Part shown: positions 49,964 through 58,913 of the stretch, piece by piece | How positions within the stretch are numbered: position 1 is the first letter of the stretch | Layout of the letters: each line of letters begins with the position of its first letter | NCBI RefSeq assembly: GCF_009930795.1 | Contig: NZ_CP017146.1 | Location: 744,001-808,000, forward strand | DNA: 64,000 nucleotides | DNA from: Marisediminicola antarctica | GTDB taxonomy: Bacteria; Actinomycetota; Actinomycetes; Actinomycetales; Microbacteriaceae | Reading direction: 5' to 3' | The notes under the pieces: generated by a model | Seen by the model: only the letters and a program-made list of their open reading frames with translations | Databases searched by the model: none | What the model was told of the DNA's origin: nothing | Made by a program: the position numbers and the translations under genes

Positions 49964-50293
49964 TCAGCGCAACTCGACGAGATCGTTTCCGGATTCGATG
50001 AGATACACAACGCGTTCGATAAATGGGTCGAACCACTCGAGCAGGGCATGCCGACGAGCATTCCCGGCACGAACCCAGACCACCGTCGGTGGACTGCCGC
50101 GGAGAAGTAGCATGTCGCGAAAGTCCTCGTCCTTTGTGACGAGAACTGCGCCCTGTTCAATCGCGTACGTCCAGAGCGTCAGATCTGCTGCATCGCCCAG
50201 CCCGATGTCAGTTACGTGCTCGGCAATGTGGCCATGCTCTGTCAGCCTCCGCGCCAGTGCGGGTGGAAGCTGCGCATCAATGAGAAAACGCAC
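49964..50293 (-). CDS. DUF5615 PIN-like toxin
   Basis: 109 residues. MRFLIDAQLPPALARRLTEHGH (first acidic residue in LIDAQLP), VTDIGLGDAADLTLWTYAIEQGAVLVTKDEDFRDM (D and KDEDF acids) and PTVVWVRAGN match the Mut7-C/DUF5615 PIN-like nuclease family. Downstream of a DUF433 gene with 3 bp between them, the standard order of this type II toxin-antitoxin family. A ribonuclease toxin by inference. Confidence 0.88.
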   Translation of the reverse strand: MRFLIDAQLPPALARRLTEHGHIAEHVTDIGLGDAADLTLWTYAIEQGAVLVTKDEDFRDMLLLRGSPPTVVWVRAGNARRHALLEWFDPFIERVVYLIESGNDLVELR

Positions 50294-50296
50294 GAT

Positions 50297-50521
50297 CTAT
50301 GAGGCGATGAGGACCGTGTGATTGGCTTGTGCCGCCGCGTACTGCAAGGACGCCTTGATGTCTTCTTCGGTCAGGTACGGGTAGTCCTCAAGAATCTCCG
50401 GCGTTGACGCTCCTGAGGCCAAGAGTGACAGCACGTCCGCGACACGCATACGTGTACCCCGGATCGCGGGGCGCCCATGCACCAGGTCCGGGTCGATGAC
50501 GATGCGGTCAGAAAGCAGCAT
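50297..50521 (-). CDS. DUF433 antitoxin
   Basis: 74 residues. RIVIDPDLVHGRPAIRGTRMRVADVLSLLASGASTPEILEDYPYLTEEDIKASLQYAAA is a canonical DUF433 sequence (HGRPxIRGTR, helix-turn-helix, YPxLTxEDI). It binds and neutralises the DUF5615 product and probably represses the operon. First gene of the pair. Confidence 0.92.
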   Translation of the reverse strand: MLLSDRIVIDPDLVHGRPAIRGTRMRVADVLSLLASGASTPEILEDYPYLTEEDIKASLQYAAAQANHTVLIAS

Positions 50522-50730
50522 CTCCCCAGATTAGCGCGGAGGGTGGACAGGGGGAACCCCGACACGTCCCGTGCGTAGGAGCCTTGCTCGTTCAGGCGGC
50601 CGAAATTCCTGCTCTGCCTACCTCGACGCCCCCGTCCACTGCATGCTCTTCCCAGAGCCCGACCCCTTCACCGCGCATCTCCTCCTCGCTGCTTTCTTCT
50701 GCTCTCTATCTCTTTCCTTATCTCCGCTCT

Positions 50731-50845
50731 TTTTTCCCTTGCCACCGCCTCTGCTTCTAATTCCCAACCTCCCTCGGACAACTTGTTGGGTGGGGGAGGT
50801 TGGGAATCGAGCTCCCCTCGGCAGAGGCGGTGGCAAAGGGAAAAA
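50731..50845. repeat. 115-bp imperfect inverted repeat
   Basis: Outer arms TTTTTCCCTTGCCACCGCCT.. (50731-50754) and ..AGGCGGTGGCAAAGGGAAAAA (50821-50845) differ by one base. Inner arms ATTCCCAACCTCCC (50760-50773) and GGGAGGTTGGGAAT (50794-50807) are perfect. It could form a long cruciform or RNA hairpin. Confidence 0.9.
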
Positions 50846-50955
50846 TCGCCCTTTGCTATTCCGTTGCCCCTTCCAGCCCTTGGAATACCCAAAGGAACAC
50901 TGGAAAGTCGGCCGCGATGCGCGTTCAGCCGAGAACCGCGCCGAAATGCAGTGGG

Positions 50956-50996
50956 GTTCGTTTACCTATTCGCCCTGCATGAATAGGCAAACGAAC
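50956..50996. repeat. 16-bp inverted repeat
   Basis: GTTCGTTTACCTATTC (50956-50971) and GAATAGGCAAACGAAC (50981-50996), one mismatch, 9-nt loop, 100 bp before the integrase start. Possible integrase/excisionase arm site or terminator. Confidence 0.8.
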
Positions 50997-51095
50997 ACAT
51001 CGGGGTTGCCGCGGGAGTGCTCCCTTGCCCTTGAGATCCGGCTACCGTCCCCGGCTCGACGTACCCTCAAGAGACACCACGACAGGGGAGTCACG

Positions 51096-51401
51096 ATGGG
51101 TTCGATCTCGGCTTACGAAACATCCGTTGGCAAGCGCTACCGAGTCCGCTATCGAAAGCCTGACCACTCGCAGACCGACAAGCGCGGGTTTCGCACGAAA
51201 CGCGAAGCCGAAGACTTCATGGCCTCTGTCGAGGTGTCGAAGCTTCGCGGTGAGTGGGTCGACCCGACGCGATCCAAGATGACCGTCGCGGAGTGGGCCG
51301 AGCATTGGTACGACGCCCGGCCCGCCGCGGGAGGGAGCATCCGCCCTCCCGCGGCGGGCCGCGCCAGGCGCGCGCTCGCGGTGCCGGGGAGGGCGCGATG
51401 A
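51096..51401 (+). pseudogene. Truncated tyrosine integrase (N-terminal 72 codons)
   Basis: ATG 51096 follows GGGGAG. MGSISAYETSVGKRYRVRYRKPDHSQTDKRGFRTKREAEDFMASVE is the arm-type (AP2-like) DNA-binding domain of phage and actinobacterial integrases. MTVAEWAEHWYD begins the core-binding SAM-like domain. At 51311 (CGACGCC) the sequence switches to the hairpin/ATP-grasp repeat; the catalytic domain with R-H-R-Y is absent. The frame then runs through unrelated codons to a stop at 51401. It was presumably the integrase of this tRNA island. Confidence 0.88.
51319..51360. other. Strong hairpin upstream of ATP-grasp copy B
   Basis: GGCCCGCCGCGGGAGGG pairs perfectly with CCCTCCCGCGGCGGGCC around a short loop. 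Same hairpin as at 31416-31457, so the structure, not only the gene, was duplicated. Confidence 0.85.
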
Positions 51402-52345
51402 TCCTCATCGTCAGCTTTCCCGACAACGCCCACGTCGAGCGGGTGCTCGAGCACCTCGACCGACCGACGGTCGTCTTCGACATTGCCGACTTTCCACACC
51501 GCACGCGTCTGGACGCGCGCTTTGGGGCCTCGGCCGACCGGATATCGTTCACGCCCCACGGGCAGGCGGAGATTCCCCTCGAGCAGATCGGTGCGGTCTG
51601 GTATCGGCGTGTGCGGCCGATCGGGCTGGATCCCGCGCTGACGGATTCCACGAGTCGTCTGTTCGCGTGGTCGGAGAGCACGGAGGCGCTGACCGGCCTG
51701 TGGCACGCGATGGAGTGCTTCTGGATGAACCCGCCCGCCGGCGATGAGGCCGGCCAGCGTAAAATCCGCCAACTGCAGGTCGCCCGCGCGGTGGGGCTGG
51801 CGGTTCCGGAGACCCTCATTACCAACGACCCGGCCGCAGCTCTCGAGTTCATTTCCGCCCGCGACGAGGGAGGCGTCATTCGCAAGGCGTTTCGCAACAT
51901 CGCGGAGGCGCCGCGGTCCACCGCCGTCGTCACCGCCGACGACCGAGCGCGGCTCGACGATGTGCGGTACGCACCGGTCACCTTCCAAGAATTTGTGCCG
52001 GCCGACCTCGACCTGCGGGTCATCGTCGTCGAGCACGAGATCTTCGCCGCCGCGATCCGCTCGGAGCCCGAATACCGCACCGACTACCGCCCCGGCATCG
52101 GGTCGGCGAAGTTCAGTGAGTACGAACTGCCGGACGAGGTGGCAGCGGCGCTTCTTGCCCTGCACGATCGGCTCGGCCTGGCCTATGGGGCCTCCGACTT
52201 CCGGGTGACGCCCGACGGCGAGCACGTATTCCTTGAGGTGAATCCGGGCGGAGAGTACCTCTTTGCGAGCGACCGCACCGGCCAGCCGGTGCCGCAGGCG
52301 ATCGCTGCGTGCCTGTCCCGGCACGACCGCGAACACGGCACATGA
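51398..52345 (+). CDS. Graspetide-type ATP-grasp ligase, copy B
   Basis: 315 residues from ATG 51398 behind GGGGAGGG. MvdC/MvdD-like ATP-grasp: MILIVSFPDNAHVERVLEHL, AVWYRRVRPIGLD, a long helix around WHAMECFWMNPPAGDEAGQRKI, QVARAVGLAVPETLITND, GGVIRKAFRN, FQEFVPADLDLRVIVVEHEIFAAAI and FLEVNPGGEYLFASD (Mg ligands). It has no protease or KD-repeat gene attached; upstream is the broken integrase. It could act in trans on the KD repeats 20 kb away. Copy A differs in three residues. Confidence 0.9.
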   Translation: MILIVSFPDNAHVERVLEHLDRPTVVFDIADFPHRTRLDARFGASADRISFTPHGQAEIPLEQIGAVWYRRVRPIGLDPALTDSTSRLFAWSESTEALTGLWHAMECFWMNPPAGDEAGQRKIRQLQVARAVGLAVPETLITNDPAAALEFISARDEGGVIRKAFRNIAEAPRSTAVVTADDRARLDDVRYAPVTFQEFVPADLDLRVIVVEHEIFAAAIRSEPEYRTDYRPGIGSAKFSEYELPDEVAAALLALHDRLGLAYGASDFRVTPDGEHVFLEVNPGGEYLFASDRTGQPVPQAIAACLSRHDREHGT

Positions 52346-52375
52346 CGAGGCCGCGTGCTGTGCTGCGGGACAACG

Positions 52376-52401
52376 AAAAAACCCCCGCTGAGCGAGGGTT
52401 T
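52376..52401 (-). terminator. Intrinsic terminator of the tRNA genes
   Basis: On the minus strand, 3 nt after the CCA of tRNA-Phe, ACCCTCGCTCAGCGGGGG forms a stem followed by TTTTTT. It ends the Glu-Asp-Phe tRNA transcript. Confidence 0.88.
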
Positions 52402-52404
52402 AGT

Positions 52405-52480
52405 TGGTGGCTCCGACGGGCGTCGATCCCGTGACCTCACGATTTTCAGTCGTGCGCTCTACCAACTGAGCTACAGAGCC
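52405..52480 (-). tRNA. tRNA-Phe (GAA)
   Basis: 76 nt including an encoded CCA. Starts GGCTCTGTAGCTCAGTTGG, anticodon loop CTGAAAA with GAA, T-arm GGGATCGACGCCC, ends GGAGCCACCA. Its 3' 48 bp recur at 32593-32640, making it the integration target of the island. Confidence 0.97.
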
Positions 52481-52522
52481 AACAAGGCACGGACTACTGG
52501 CGAGAGTAAATCCGTGCCTTTG

Positions 52523-52596
52523 CGACCCTGACCGGACTTGAACCGGCGACCTCCGCCGTGACAGGGCGGCGCGCTAACCAACTGCGCTACAGGGCC
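52523..52596 (-). tRNA. tRNA-Asp (GTC)
   Basis: GGCCCTGTAGCGCAGTTGG, anticodon loop CTGTCAC with GTC, T-arm GCCGGTTCAAGTCCGGT, acceptor CAGGGTC plus discriminator G. CCA is not encoded. It is 42 bp upstream of tRNA-Phe in the same transcript. Confidence 0.96.
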
Positions 52597-52621
52597 ATGC
52601 TATTTAATTCTGATGTTTTTG

Positions 52622-52694
52622 TGACCCCAACGGGATTCGAACCCGTGTTAACGCCGTGAAAGGGCGCCGTCCTAGGCCACTAAACGATGGGGCC
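52622..52694 (-). tRNA. tRNA-Glu (TTC)
   Basis: GGCCCCATCGTTTAGTGGCC, anticodon loop CTTTCAC with TTC, T-arm ACGGGTTCGAATCCCGT, acceptor TGGGGTC plus A. First tRNA of the minus-strand Glu-Asp-Phe set. Confidence 0.96.
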
Positions 52695-52946
52695 ATGAAG
52701 CAAAAGAACTTCGTAGCAACCGAGACGTAAGCATACGTGGGCTGAGGCGAATTGCAAAACCGTGGTGCGTTCTCGCGATGAGGGCGACGCTGATCGCAAT
52801 TTGACGCCTGTGGATAATACACGATACGTTCAGGTGTTCGTTGAGAGTTTTATGGCGCTGCGTGTGCCGACGTCGCTCGGGTTTGCGGCGTTTGAGAAAA
52901 ATGATCGCGTGATCCCGTCAATCGGGATGACAAAAATCGGGGATTC

Positions 52947-54317
52947 ATGAAAAACGCTGAACACCGCCGGGGGGCGACTGGATCACATGTCCGGGTTCGC
53001 CCGCCGATGAGCGCGCGCGTGCGCCTTCTGTCGGTCATCGCGGCAATCGCGATCGCTACGACCGCCGGCATCTCCGGCAACGCATCCGAGCCCGCCTTCG
53101 CGATCGACTACCCCACGTGGGCTGATGTCGAGAACGCCCGCAACAACGAGGCCGCCAAGCAGGCCGAGGTCGCTCGTATTGAGGCAGTGCTCCAGCAGCT
53201 CGCCACTCAGGTCGAAGAGACCAAGGCCGCCGAGAAGGCCCGCGGTGAGGACTACCAGGAGGCCCAGCAGGCATTCGACGAGGCGAAGTACAAGGCGGAC
53301 CAGCTTCAGCTGCAGGCCGACGAGGCCCAGCTGACGGCCGGGGAGTCCAAGCTGCGAGCGGGCCAGCTCGCGGCACGCCTCGCCCGCTCGGGAGGCGGCG
53401 ACGTCTCCGCCTCGCTGTTCTTTGACGGCGCGTCCGCCGCAGACCTGCTCTCCCAGCTCGGCATGGCAAGCAAGATCACCGACCAGTCGGCCGGCATCTA
53501 CCAGAAGGCCATCGAAGACCAGAACACGGCGCAGTCGCTCACCGACCAGGCGAACGTCGCCAAGGACGCCCTGCAGGACCTCGCGGATGCCGCCGAAGCC
53601 GCCCTCCAGGCGGCTACCGAGGCCGCAGATGCCGCAGCCGCCGCCCTCGCCGAGCAGCAGGAGAACGAGGCGGTGCTGCGCGCTCAGCTCTCGGTGCTCG
53701 AGGAGAACCGCGCGGCTACCGAAGCCGACTACCAAGCCGGCGTTCGCGCCCGCGAAGCAGAGGCGAAGCGAGTGGAAGCGGCACGTCAGGCTGCTGTGGC
53801 CGCCGCACGGGCAGCCGCAGCGGCGGAAGCAGCGGCCGCGGCCGCAGCTTCGGCAGGCGCAGGCGCAGCAGCAGCCCCCGCAGCCGCCGGCGGATCGCCG
53901 TCGCCGTCGGGCTCGTGGGTGCGTCCGTCCTCCGGCTACGTCAGCAGCTCCTACGGATTCCGGGTCAACCCGTACTCCGGTGTGTATGCATTCCACGCCG
54001 GCACCGACGTCGGCGCCGGCTGCGGCTACCCTATCTACGCCGCCTCGTCAGGGACGGTCACCTACTCCGGCTGGAGCGGCGGCTACGGCAACTACGTGTC
54101 GATCAACCACGGCGGCGGCTTGTCAACCGCGTATGCCCACATTGCCAACGGCGGGCTGCTCGTCTCCCGCGGACAGTCTGTCGGTGCGGGCCAGCTCATC
54201 GCCCTCGTCGGCAGCACCGGCGGATCGACCGGATGCCACCTCCACTACGAGGTGCGTCGCGGCGGCGCCACTGTCGACCCGGTGCAGTTCATGAGGGCGC
54301 AGGGCGTTTCGTTCTAG
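52947..54317 (+). CDS. Secreted coiled-coil M23 peptidoglycan endopeptidase
   Basis: 456 residues from ATG 52947 (ATG 53007 is an alternative). Signal segment LLSVIAAIAIATTAGISGNASEPAFA. Residues 60-320 form a long alanine/glutamate-rich coiled coil, as in EnvC/RipA-type proteins; SLFFDGASAADLLSQLGMASK is the usual break. A Ser/Pro linker leads to LytM/M23 domain GYVSSSYGFRVNPYSGVYAFHAGTDVGAGCG (H and D zinc ligands), then HLHYEVRRGG (HxH). Likely cleaves cell-wall cross-links during division. It faces away from the tRNA genes and converges on ppa. Confidence 0.93.
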   Translation: MKNAEHRRGATGSHVRVRPPMSARVRLLSVIAAIAIATTAGISGNASEPAFAIDYPTWADVENARNNEAAKQAEVARIEAVLQQLATQVEETKAAEKARGEDYQEAQQAFDEAKYKADQLQLQADEAQLTAGESKLRAGQLAARLARSGGGDVSASLFFDGASAADLLSQLGMASKITDQSAGIYQKAIEDQNTAQSLTDQANVAKDALQDLADAAEAALQAATEAADAAAAALAEQQENEAVLRAQLSVLEENRAATEADYQAGVRAREAEAKRVEAARQAAVAAARAAAAAEAAAAAAASAGAGAAAAPAAAGGSPSPSGSWVRPSSGYVSSSYGFRVNPYSGVYAFHAGTDVGAGCGYPIYAASSGTVTYSGWSGGYGNYVSINHGGGLSTAYAHIANGGLLVSRGQSVGAGQLIALVGSTGGSTGCHLHYEVRRGGATVDPVQFMRAQGVSF

Positions 54318-54378
54318 GACGGATGCTGGTCAGCTGGTTGCTGGCAGCGGCGTCGCACTTGGCCGTCTCCCGGTGTCT

Positions 54379-54436
54379 GCGCCCGTTTGTGACGTTTGCG
54401 CCCGCTCGAGCGGGCGCAGTTGTCACAAAGGGGCGC
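54379..54436. terminator. Bidirectional terminator-like double hairpin
   Basis: Outer arms GCGCCCGTTTGTGAC (54379-54393) and GTCACAAAGGGGCGC (54422-54436) enclose a perfect palindrome GCGCCCGCTCGAGCGGGCGC (54398-54417). It lies between two convergent genes. A further CAAACGGGCGCA copy follows at about 54457. No long T-tracts, so termination is inferred from position. Confidence 0.6.
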
Positions 54437-54570
54437 CCACGCCGAGGCGGATGCTACAAACGGGCGCAGAAGCCGCAGCGAAGAGCGGCTGCCGACGCGG
54501 ATACCGACGTCCGCGCGCCCTCCACAGAGGCGCCGAGAGGCTCGCCGAGTGAGGCGCCCCGTGACGGCGC

Positions 54571-55065
54571 CTAGTGTGTGCCCTCGACCGCGAGCTTCTC
54601 GATTCCCGCGACGATGATCGCGTCGGCCTCGGCCGCATCGCCCCAGCCCTCGGTCTTGACCCACTTGCCGGGCTCGAGGTCCTTGTAGTGCTCGAAGAAG
54701 TGCTCGATCTCCTTGCGGGTGTATTCCGGGATGTCGTTCAGGTCCTGGATGTGCGACCAGCGCGGGTCGGTCGCCGGCACCGCGATGACCTTGGCGTCGG
54801 ATCCACCGTCGTCGGTCATGTTGAATACGGCAACGGGGCGCACCTTCACTCCCACGCCCGGGAACAGCGGGTAGTCGAGCAGCACGAGCACGTCGACCGG
54901 GTCGCCGTCGAGTCCGAGGGTGTTCTCGAAGAAGCCGTAGTCGGTCGGGTACACGAATCCGGTGAACAGCACGCGGTCGAGGTACACGCGACCGGTGATG
55001 TGGTCGACCTCGTACTTGTTACGGCTCCCTTTGGGAATTTCGATAACGGCGTCGTAGCTAGACAT
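54571..55065 (-). CDS. ppa: Inorganic pyrophosphatase
   Basis: 164 residues, family I soluble pyrophosphatase. [25 protein letters not shown] holds the N-terminal active-site E and [36 protein letters not shown] contains signature D-G-D-P-V-D, and [19 protein letters not shown] and [13 protein letters not shown] complete the site. Hydrolyses PPi to drive biosynthesis. Divergent from tilS. Confidence 0.97.
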   Translation of the reverse strand: MSSYDAVIEIPKGSRNKYEVDHITGRVYLDRVLFTGFVYPTDYGFFENTLGLDGDPVDVLVLLDYPLFPGVGVKVRPVAVFNMTDDGGSDAKVIAVPATDPRWSHIQDLNDIPEYTRKEIEHFFEHYKDLEPGKWVKTEGWGDAAEADAIIVAGIEKLAVEGTH

Positions 55066-55157
55066 GGCGGGACCTTTCGTGGAACGGCGAAGTGGATGCT
55101 GGTGCGGGAAGTGGATGCGCGGAACCGACCGGCGGCGCGCTGCAATAACGTTACTGG

Positions 55158-56216
55158 ATGACCATGCGCCGCCGTCTGACCCCCGCGATCGCCGATGTGC
55201 GCCGCGCGGTGCGGACGGCGCTCACGGGCGCGTCACCCACAGCGGACGAGCCCACAGCGGACGAGCCCGCCTCCGACGAGCCCACCGCGGTGCACCGTCC
55301 CCTCGTCCTCGTCGCCCTCAGCGGTGGGCCCGACTCGCTCGCCCTTGCCGCGGCGACCGCGTTTGAGGCGCCCCGGCTCGGGCTGCGGGCCGGCGCCGTG
55401 ATCGTCGACCACCGGCTGCAGCCCGGATCCGCGGATGCCGCAGCGGAGGCCGCCCGGGCCGCCGCCGCCCTGGGGCTCGACCCGGTTCTCGTGCGCGAGG
55501 TCACTGTCGATGGCGCCGGGGGGCCGGAGGCCGCCGCGCGCGAGGCCCGCTACGCCGCACTCGATGCCGCGCTCGCCGACACCGGAGCCACCCGCCTCCT
55601 GCTCGGCCACACCCTCGACGACCAGGCCGAGACCGTTCTTCTCGGCCTGGCGCGCGGCAGCGGCGCCTCGAGCCTGTGGGGCATGGCCCGCGAATCCGGC
55701 ACCTACCTGCGCCCGCTGCTGGGCATCCGCCGCTCGATCACGGAGCAGGCCTGCGCGGATGCCGCGCTCGAGCCCTGGCACGACCCGCAGAACACCAATT
55801 CCCTGTACACCCGGGTGCGCGTGCGCCAGCGGGTGCTCCCCACCCTCGAGCACGAACTCGGGCCGGGCGTCGCGGAGGCCCTCGCGCGCACAGCCGAGCA
55901 GCTGCGGGAGGATGCCGAGGCGCTCGACCACTTCGCATCCGAGATCATCGAAGAACTCGCCGAAAGCGCCGAAGCCGGCATCTCGTTGCCCGTCGCCGCG
56001 CTCGCGGCGAATCCGCCCGCACTCCGCCAGCGCCTCATCCGCCTGGCTGTTCGGGCCGAATTCCACGTCTCGCTCGGCCGCGCGCACACGCTCGAGGTCG
56101 CGCGCCTCGTTACCGATTGGAACGGGCAGGGTCCACTGGACCTGCCCGGCGTTAGGGTGGAACGGCGACACGGCCTGATCGTCTTCAGCGCTGCCGCCAT
56201 CCACCCAAACGGCTGA
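55158..56216 (+). CDS. tilS: tRNA(Ile)-lysidine synthase
   Basis: 352 residues. Modifies C34 of tRNA-Ile(CAU) to lysidine. PP-loop [15 protein letters not shown] (SGGxDS), then [65 protein letters not shown] and [28 protein letters not shown] are typical. It is short at the C-terminus, as in other actinobacteria. The N-terminus contains a slippage-type repeat ([15 protein letters not shown]). Start ATG 55158, or 55164. First gene of the tilS-hpt-ftsH run. Confidence 0.94.
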   Translation: MTMRRRLTPAIADVRRAVRTALTGASPTADEPTADEPASDEPTAVHRPLVLVALSGGPDSLALAAATAFEAPRLGLRAGAVIVDHRLQPGSADAAAEAARAAAALGLDPVLVREVTVDGAGGPEAAAREARYAALDAALADTGATRLLLGHTLDDQAETVLLGLARGSGASSLWGMARESGTYLRPLLGIRRSITEQACADAALEPWHDPQNTNSLYTRVRVRQRVLPTLEHELGPGVAEALARTAEQLREDAEALDHFASEIIEELAESAEAGISLPVAALAANPPALRQRLIRLAVRAEFHVSLGRAHTLEVARLVTDWNGQGPLDLPGVRVERRHGLIVFSAAAIHPNG

Positions 56217-56235
56217 CACGACCCACCGGAGCACC

Positions 56236-56790
56236 ATGCAACTCACCGACATTGCCGACGACCTCGACTCGACGCTCTACACCGAGAAGCAGATCCACGA
56301 CAAGATCGCCGAGCTCGCCGCGCGCATCGACGCGGACTACGCGGGGGAGACCCTCCTGCTCGTCGGCGTGCTCAAGGGCGCCGTGATGGTGATGGCCGAC
56401 CTCGCACGGGCCCTCACCCTGCCGATCGAGATGGACTGGATGGCGGTGTCGTCGTACGGCTCCGGCACGCAGTCGTCGGGCGTCGTGCGGATTCTCAAAG
56501 ACCTCGACACCGACCTCACCGGGCGCAAAGTGCTCATCGTCGAGGACATCATCGACTCTGGGCTCACCCTCTCCTGGCTGCGCGCCAACCTCGAGAGCCG
56601 CGGCGCGGCATCCGTCGAGATCTGCGCCCTGCTGCGCAAGCCCAAGGCGGCCAAGGTCGACGTCGACGTGCGCTACGCGGGCTTCGAGATCGCCAACGAG
56701 TTCGTGATCGGCTACGGGCTCGACTATGGGGAGAAGTACCGCAACCTCCGCGGAATCGGCGTGCTCGCGCCCCACGTCTACGGCGACTGA
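56236..56790 (+). CDS. hpt: Hypoxanthine phosphoribosyltransferase
   Basis: 184 residues, purine salvage enzyme. The PRPP-binding loop VLIVEDIIDSGLTLSWLRANL (EDIIDSGxT), LLLVGVLKGAVMVMADL and DWMAVSSYGSGTQSSGVVRILKD (flexible loop SYG) are diagnostic; KVDVDVRYAGFEIANEFVIGYGLDYGEKYRNL closes the site. It lies 19 bp after tilS, the classic tilS-hpt-ftsH order. Confidence 0.96.
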   Translation: MQLTDIADDLDSTLYTEKQIHDKIAELAARIDADYAGETLLLVGVLKGAVMVMADLARALTLPIEMDWMAVSSYGSGTQSSGVVRILKDLDTDLTGRKVLIVEDIIDSGLTLSWLRANLESRGAASVEICALLRKPKAAKVDVDVRYAGFEIANEFVIGYGLDYGEKYRNLRGIGVLAPHVYGD

Positions 56791-56911
56791 CGCCCAGACC
56801 CGGTCATTACGCCGCCAGCAAACACGCGGGAGGCATCCAGCCCGGCGGCGGTAACCTGACAGACACCACTACCACCTTGAAGAAAGGCGCCGGGCCGACA
56901 CCCGGGACACT

Positions 56912-58909
56912 ATGGATTTCAAGAAGTTCCTGCGCGGCCCGCTCGTCTACATCCTGCTGGCGGTCGTCGTCGTCTCGATCGGGTTCAGCCTGCTCACCGG
57001 GTCCGGCTTCAAGGAGATCACGACCCAGGAGGGCCTCGAGCTCCTCAAGGACAACAAGGTCGCGACCGCAACCGTGATCGACGGCGAGCAGCGGGTCGAC
57101 CTCGTGCTCAAGAACTCTGGCGACGACGGCGAGAACGTTCAGTTCAAGTACGCGACCCCCCGCGGCGAAGAGGTCATCACCGCCATCAACGGGTCGAACG
57201 TGACGACGTTCGACGACGAGGTCACCACCACCAACTTCTTCACCTCGCTGCTCGGGCTGATCATCCCGTTCCTCATCATCGGCCTCATCTTCTGGTTCCT
57301 GCTCAGCCGCATGCAGGGCGGCGGCAACAAGGTTATGCAGTTCGGCAAGTCGAAGGCCAAGCTCGTCTCCAAGGAGACCCCGCAGGTCACCTTCGACGAC
57401 GTCGCCGGGGCCGACGAGGCCATCGAGGAGCTCCGCGAGATCAAGGACTTCCTCAAGGAGCCAGCGAAGTTCCAGGCCGTCGGTGCGCGCATCCCCAAGG
57501 GAGTGCTGCTCTACGGCCCTCCCGGGACAGGCAAGACCCTGCTCGCCCGCGCCGTCGCCGGCGAGGCGAACGTGCCGTTCTACTCGATCTCGGGATCGGA
57601 CTTCGTGGAGATGTTCGTCGGCGTCGGAGCCAGCCGCGTGCGGGACCTGTTCACCCAGGCCAAGGAGAACTCACCCGCGATCATCTTCGTCGACGAGATC
57701 GACGCCGTCGGTCGGCACCGCGGCTCCGGCATGGGTGGCGGCCACGACGAGCGCGAGCAGACCCTCAACCAGCTGCTCGTCGAGATGGACGGATTCGACG
57801 TCAAGACCAACGTGATCCTCATCGCGGCGACCAACCGCCCCGACATCCTCGACCCCGCCCTGCTGCGCCCCGGACGCTTCGACCGCCAGATCGGCGTCGA
57901 TGCCCCCGACATGATCGGCCGCAAGAAGATCCTCGAGGTGCACGCCGCGGGCAAGCCGATGGCCGCCGGCGTCGACCTCGAGGTACTCGCCAGGAAGACC
58001 CCCGGATTCACGGGCGCCGACCTCGCCAGCGTGCTCAACGAGGCCGCGCTGCTGACGGCCCGCTCGAACGCCCAGCTCATCGACAACCGTGCCCTGGATG
58101 AGGCCGTCGACCGCGTCATGGCCGGCCCGCAGCGCCGCACGCGCGTCATGCGCGACCAGGAGAAGCTCATCACCGCGTACCACGAGGGCGGGCACGCGCT
58201 CGTGGCGACCGCGATGAACAACACCGACCCGGTCACCAAGATCACGATCCTGCCCCGCGGCCGCGCCCTCGGCTACACGATGGTCATGCCCGTCGAGGAC
58301 CGCTACTCGGTGAGCCGCAATGAGCTGCTCGACCAGCTCGCCTACGCGATGGGCGGCCGCGTCGCCGAGGAGATCGTCTTCCACGACCCGACCACGGGCG
58401 CGTCGAACGACATCGAGAAGGCCACCGCGACCGCGCGCAAGATGGTCACCGAGTTCGGCATGAGCGCGAGCATCGGCTCGGTCAAGCTCGGTTCGAACCA
58501 CAACGAGATGTTCGGTCGCGAGATGAGCGGAACGCGCGACTACTCCGAGCGGCTCTCCGAGCAGGTTGATGCCGAGGTGCGCACCCTCATCGAGAACGCG
58601 CACGACGAGGCGTGGAGCGTGCTCAATGACAACCGTGACATCCTCGACGCGCTCGCCCAGGAGCTGCTCGAGCGGGAGACGCTCGACCAGACCCAGCTGA
58701 AGGAGATCTTCGCGGCGGTCAAGAAGCTCCCGCCGCGCCCGCAGTGGCTCTCGAGCACGAAGCGGCCAGTGTCGGACCGTCCGCCGATCCTGATGCCCGA
58801 GAAAGCACCGATCGACGCAGGCGCGACCGAGGGCGCTATCGATTCGGCGCCCCAACCGGCGGCGAAGCGAGCCCCGCGCCGTCCGGCGCCCGGCGTCGCC
58901 CCGGCCTAG
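56912..58909 (+). CDS. ftsH: ATP-dependent zinc metalloprotease FtsH
   Basis: 665 residues. Two N-terminal membrane helices ([20 protein letters not shown] and [20 protein letters not shown]) flank an extracytoplasmic domain. AAA module: [17 protein letters not shown] (Walker A), [15 protein letters not shown] (Walker B), second region of homology [21 protein letters not shown]. Protease zinc site [12 protein letters not shown] (HExxH form HEGGH) and later acidic ligand. The C-terminal tail is Pro/Ala-rich. Degrades membrane and regulatory proteins. folE starts 4 bp after its stop. Confidence 0.97.
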   Translation: MDFKKFLRGPLVYILLAVVVVSIGFSLLTGSGFKEITTQEGLELLKDNKVATATVIDGEQRVDLVLKNSGDDGENVQFKYATPRGEEVITAINGSNVTTFDDEVTTTNFFTSLLGLIIPFLIIGLIFWFLLSRMQGGGNKVMQFGKSKAKLVSKETPQVTFDDVAGADEAIEELREIKDFLKEPAKFQAVGARIPKGVLLYGPPGTGKTLLARAVAGEANVPFYSISGSDFVEMFVGVGASRVRDLFTQAKENSPAIIFVDEIDAVGRHRGSGMGGGHDEREQTLNQLLVEMDGFDVKTNVILIAATNRPDILDPALLRPGRFDRQIGVDAPDMIGRKKILEVHAAGKPMAAGVDLEVLARKTPGFTGADLASVLNEAALLTARSNAQLIDNRALDEAVDRVMAGPQRRTRVMRDQEKLITAYHEGGHALVATAMNNTDPVTKITILPRGRALGYTMVMPVEDRYSVSRNELLDQLAYAMGGRVAEEIVFHDPTTGASNDIEKATATARKMVTEFGMSASIGSVKLGSNHNEMFGREMSGTRDYSERLSEQVDAEVRTLIENAHDEAWSVLNDNRDILDALAQELLERETLDQTQLKEIFAAVKKLPPRPQWLSSTKRPVSDRPPILMPEKAPIDAGATEGAIDSAPQPAAKRAPRRPAPGVAPA

Positions 58910-58913
58910 CCCC

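Larger units (their letters stand above)
50522..51095. other. Structured non-coding region upstream of the integrase
   Basis: About 570 bp with no supported gene. It holds a pyrimidine-rich tract (about 50680-50740) and two inverted repeats described separately. Location between the toxin-antitoxin pair and int suggests a regulatory or attP-related role. Confidence 0.5.
32641..52404. mobile_element. Accessory island at tRNA-Phe
   Basis: About 19.8 kb between the tRNA-Phe fragment and the intact tRNA-Phe. Base composition is visibly lower in GC than the flanks, and intergenic gaps are longer. Content is typical of accessory DNA: truncated tyrosine integrase, serine recombinase, IS110, toxin-antitoxin, Abi remnant, SMI1/KNR4, lipoproteins and many small unknowns. 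The integrase is broken and the right end carries a second ATP-grasp gene, so the island is probably no longer self-mobile. No replication or conjugation genes were recognised. Confidence 0.85.
51311..52452. repeat. Right flanking direct repeat (ATP-grasp copy B to tRNA-Phe)
   Basis: Counterpart of 31408-32640; contains hairpin, ATP-grasp copy B, terminator and the 3' part of tRNA-Phe. The match begins at the point where the integrase is cut. Confidence 0.9.

Noticed and set aside
51254-51397. N-terminal extension of ATP-grasp copy B
   Set aside because: Those codons translate the integrase stump and the hairpin in another frame; the good start is ATG 51398.
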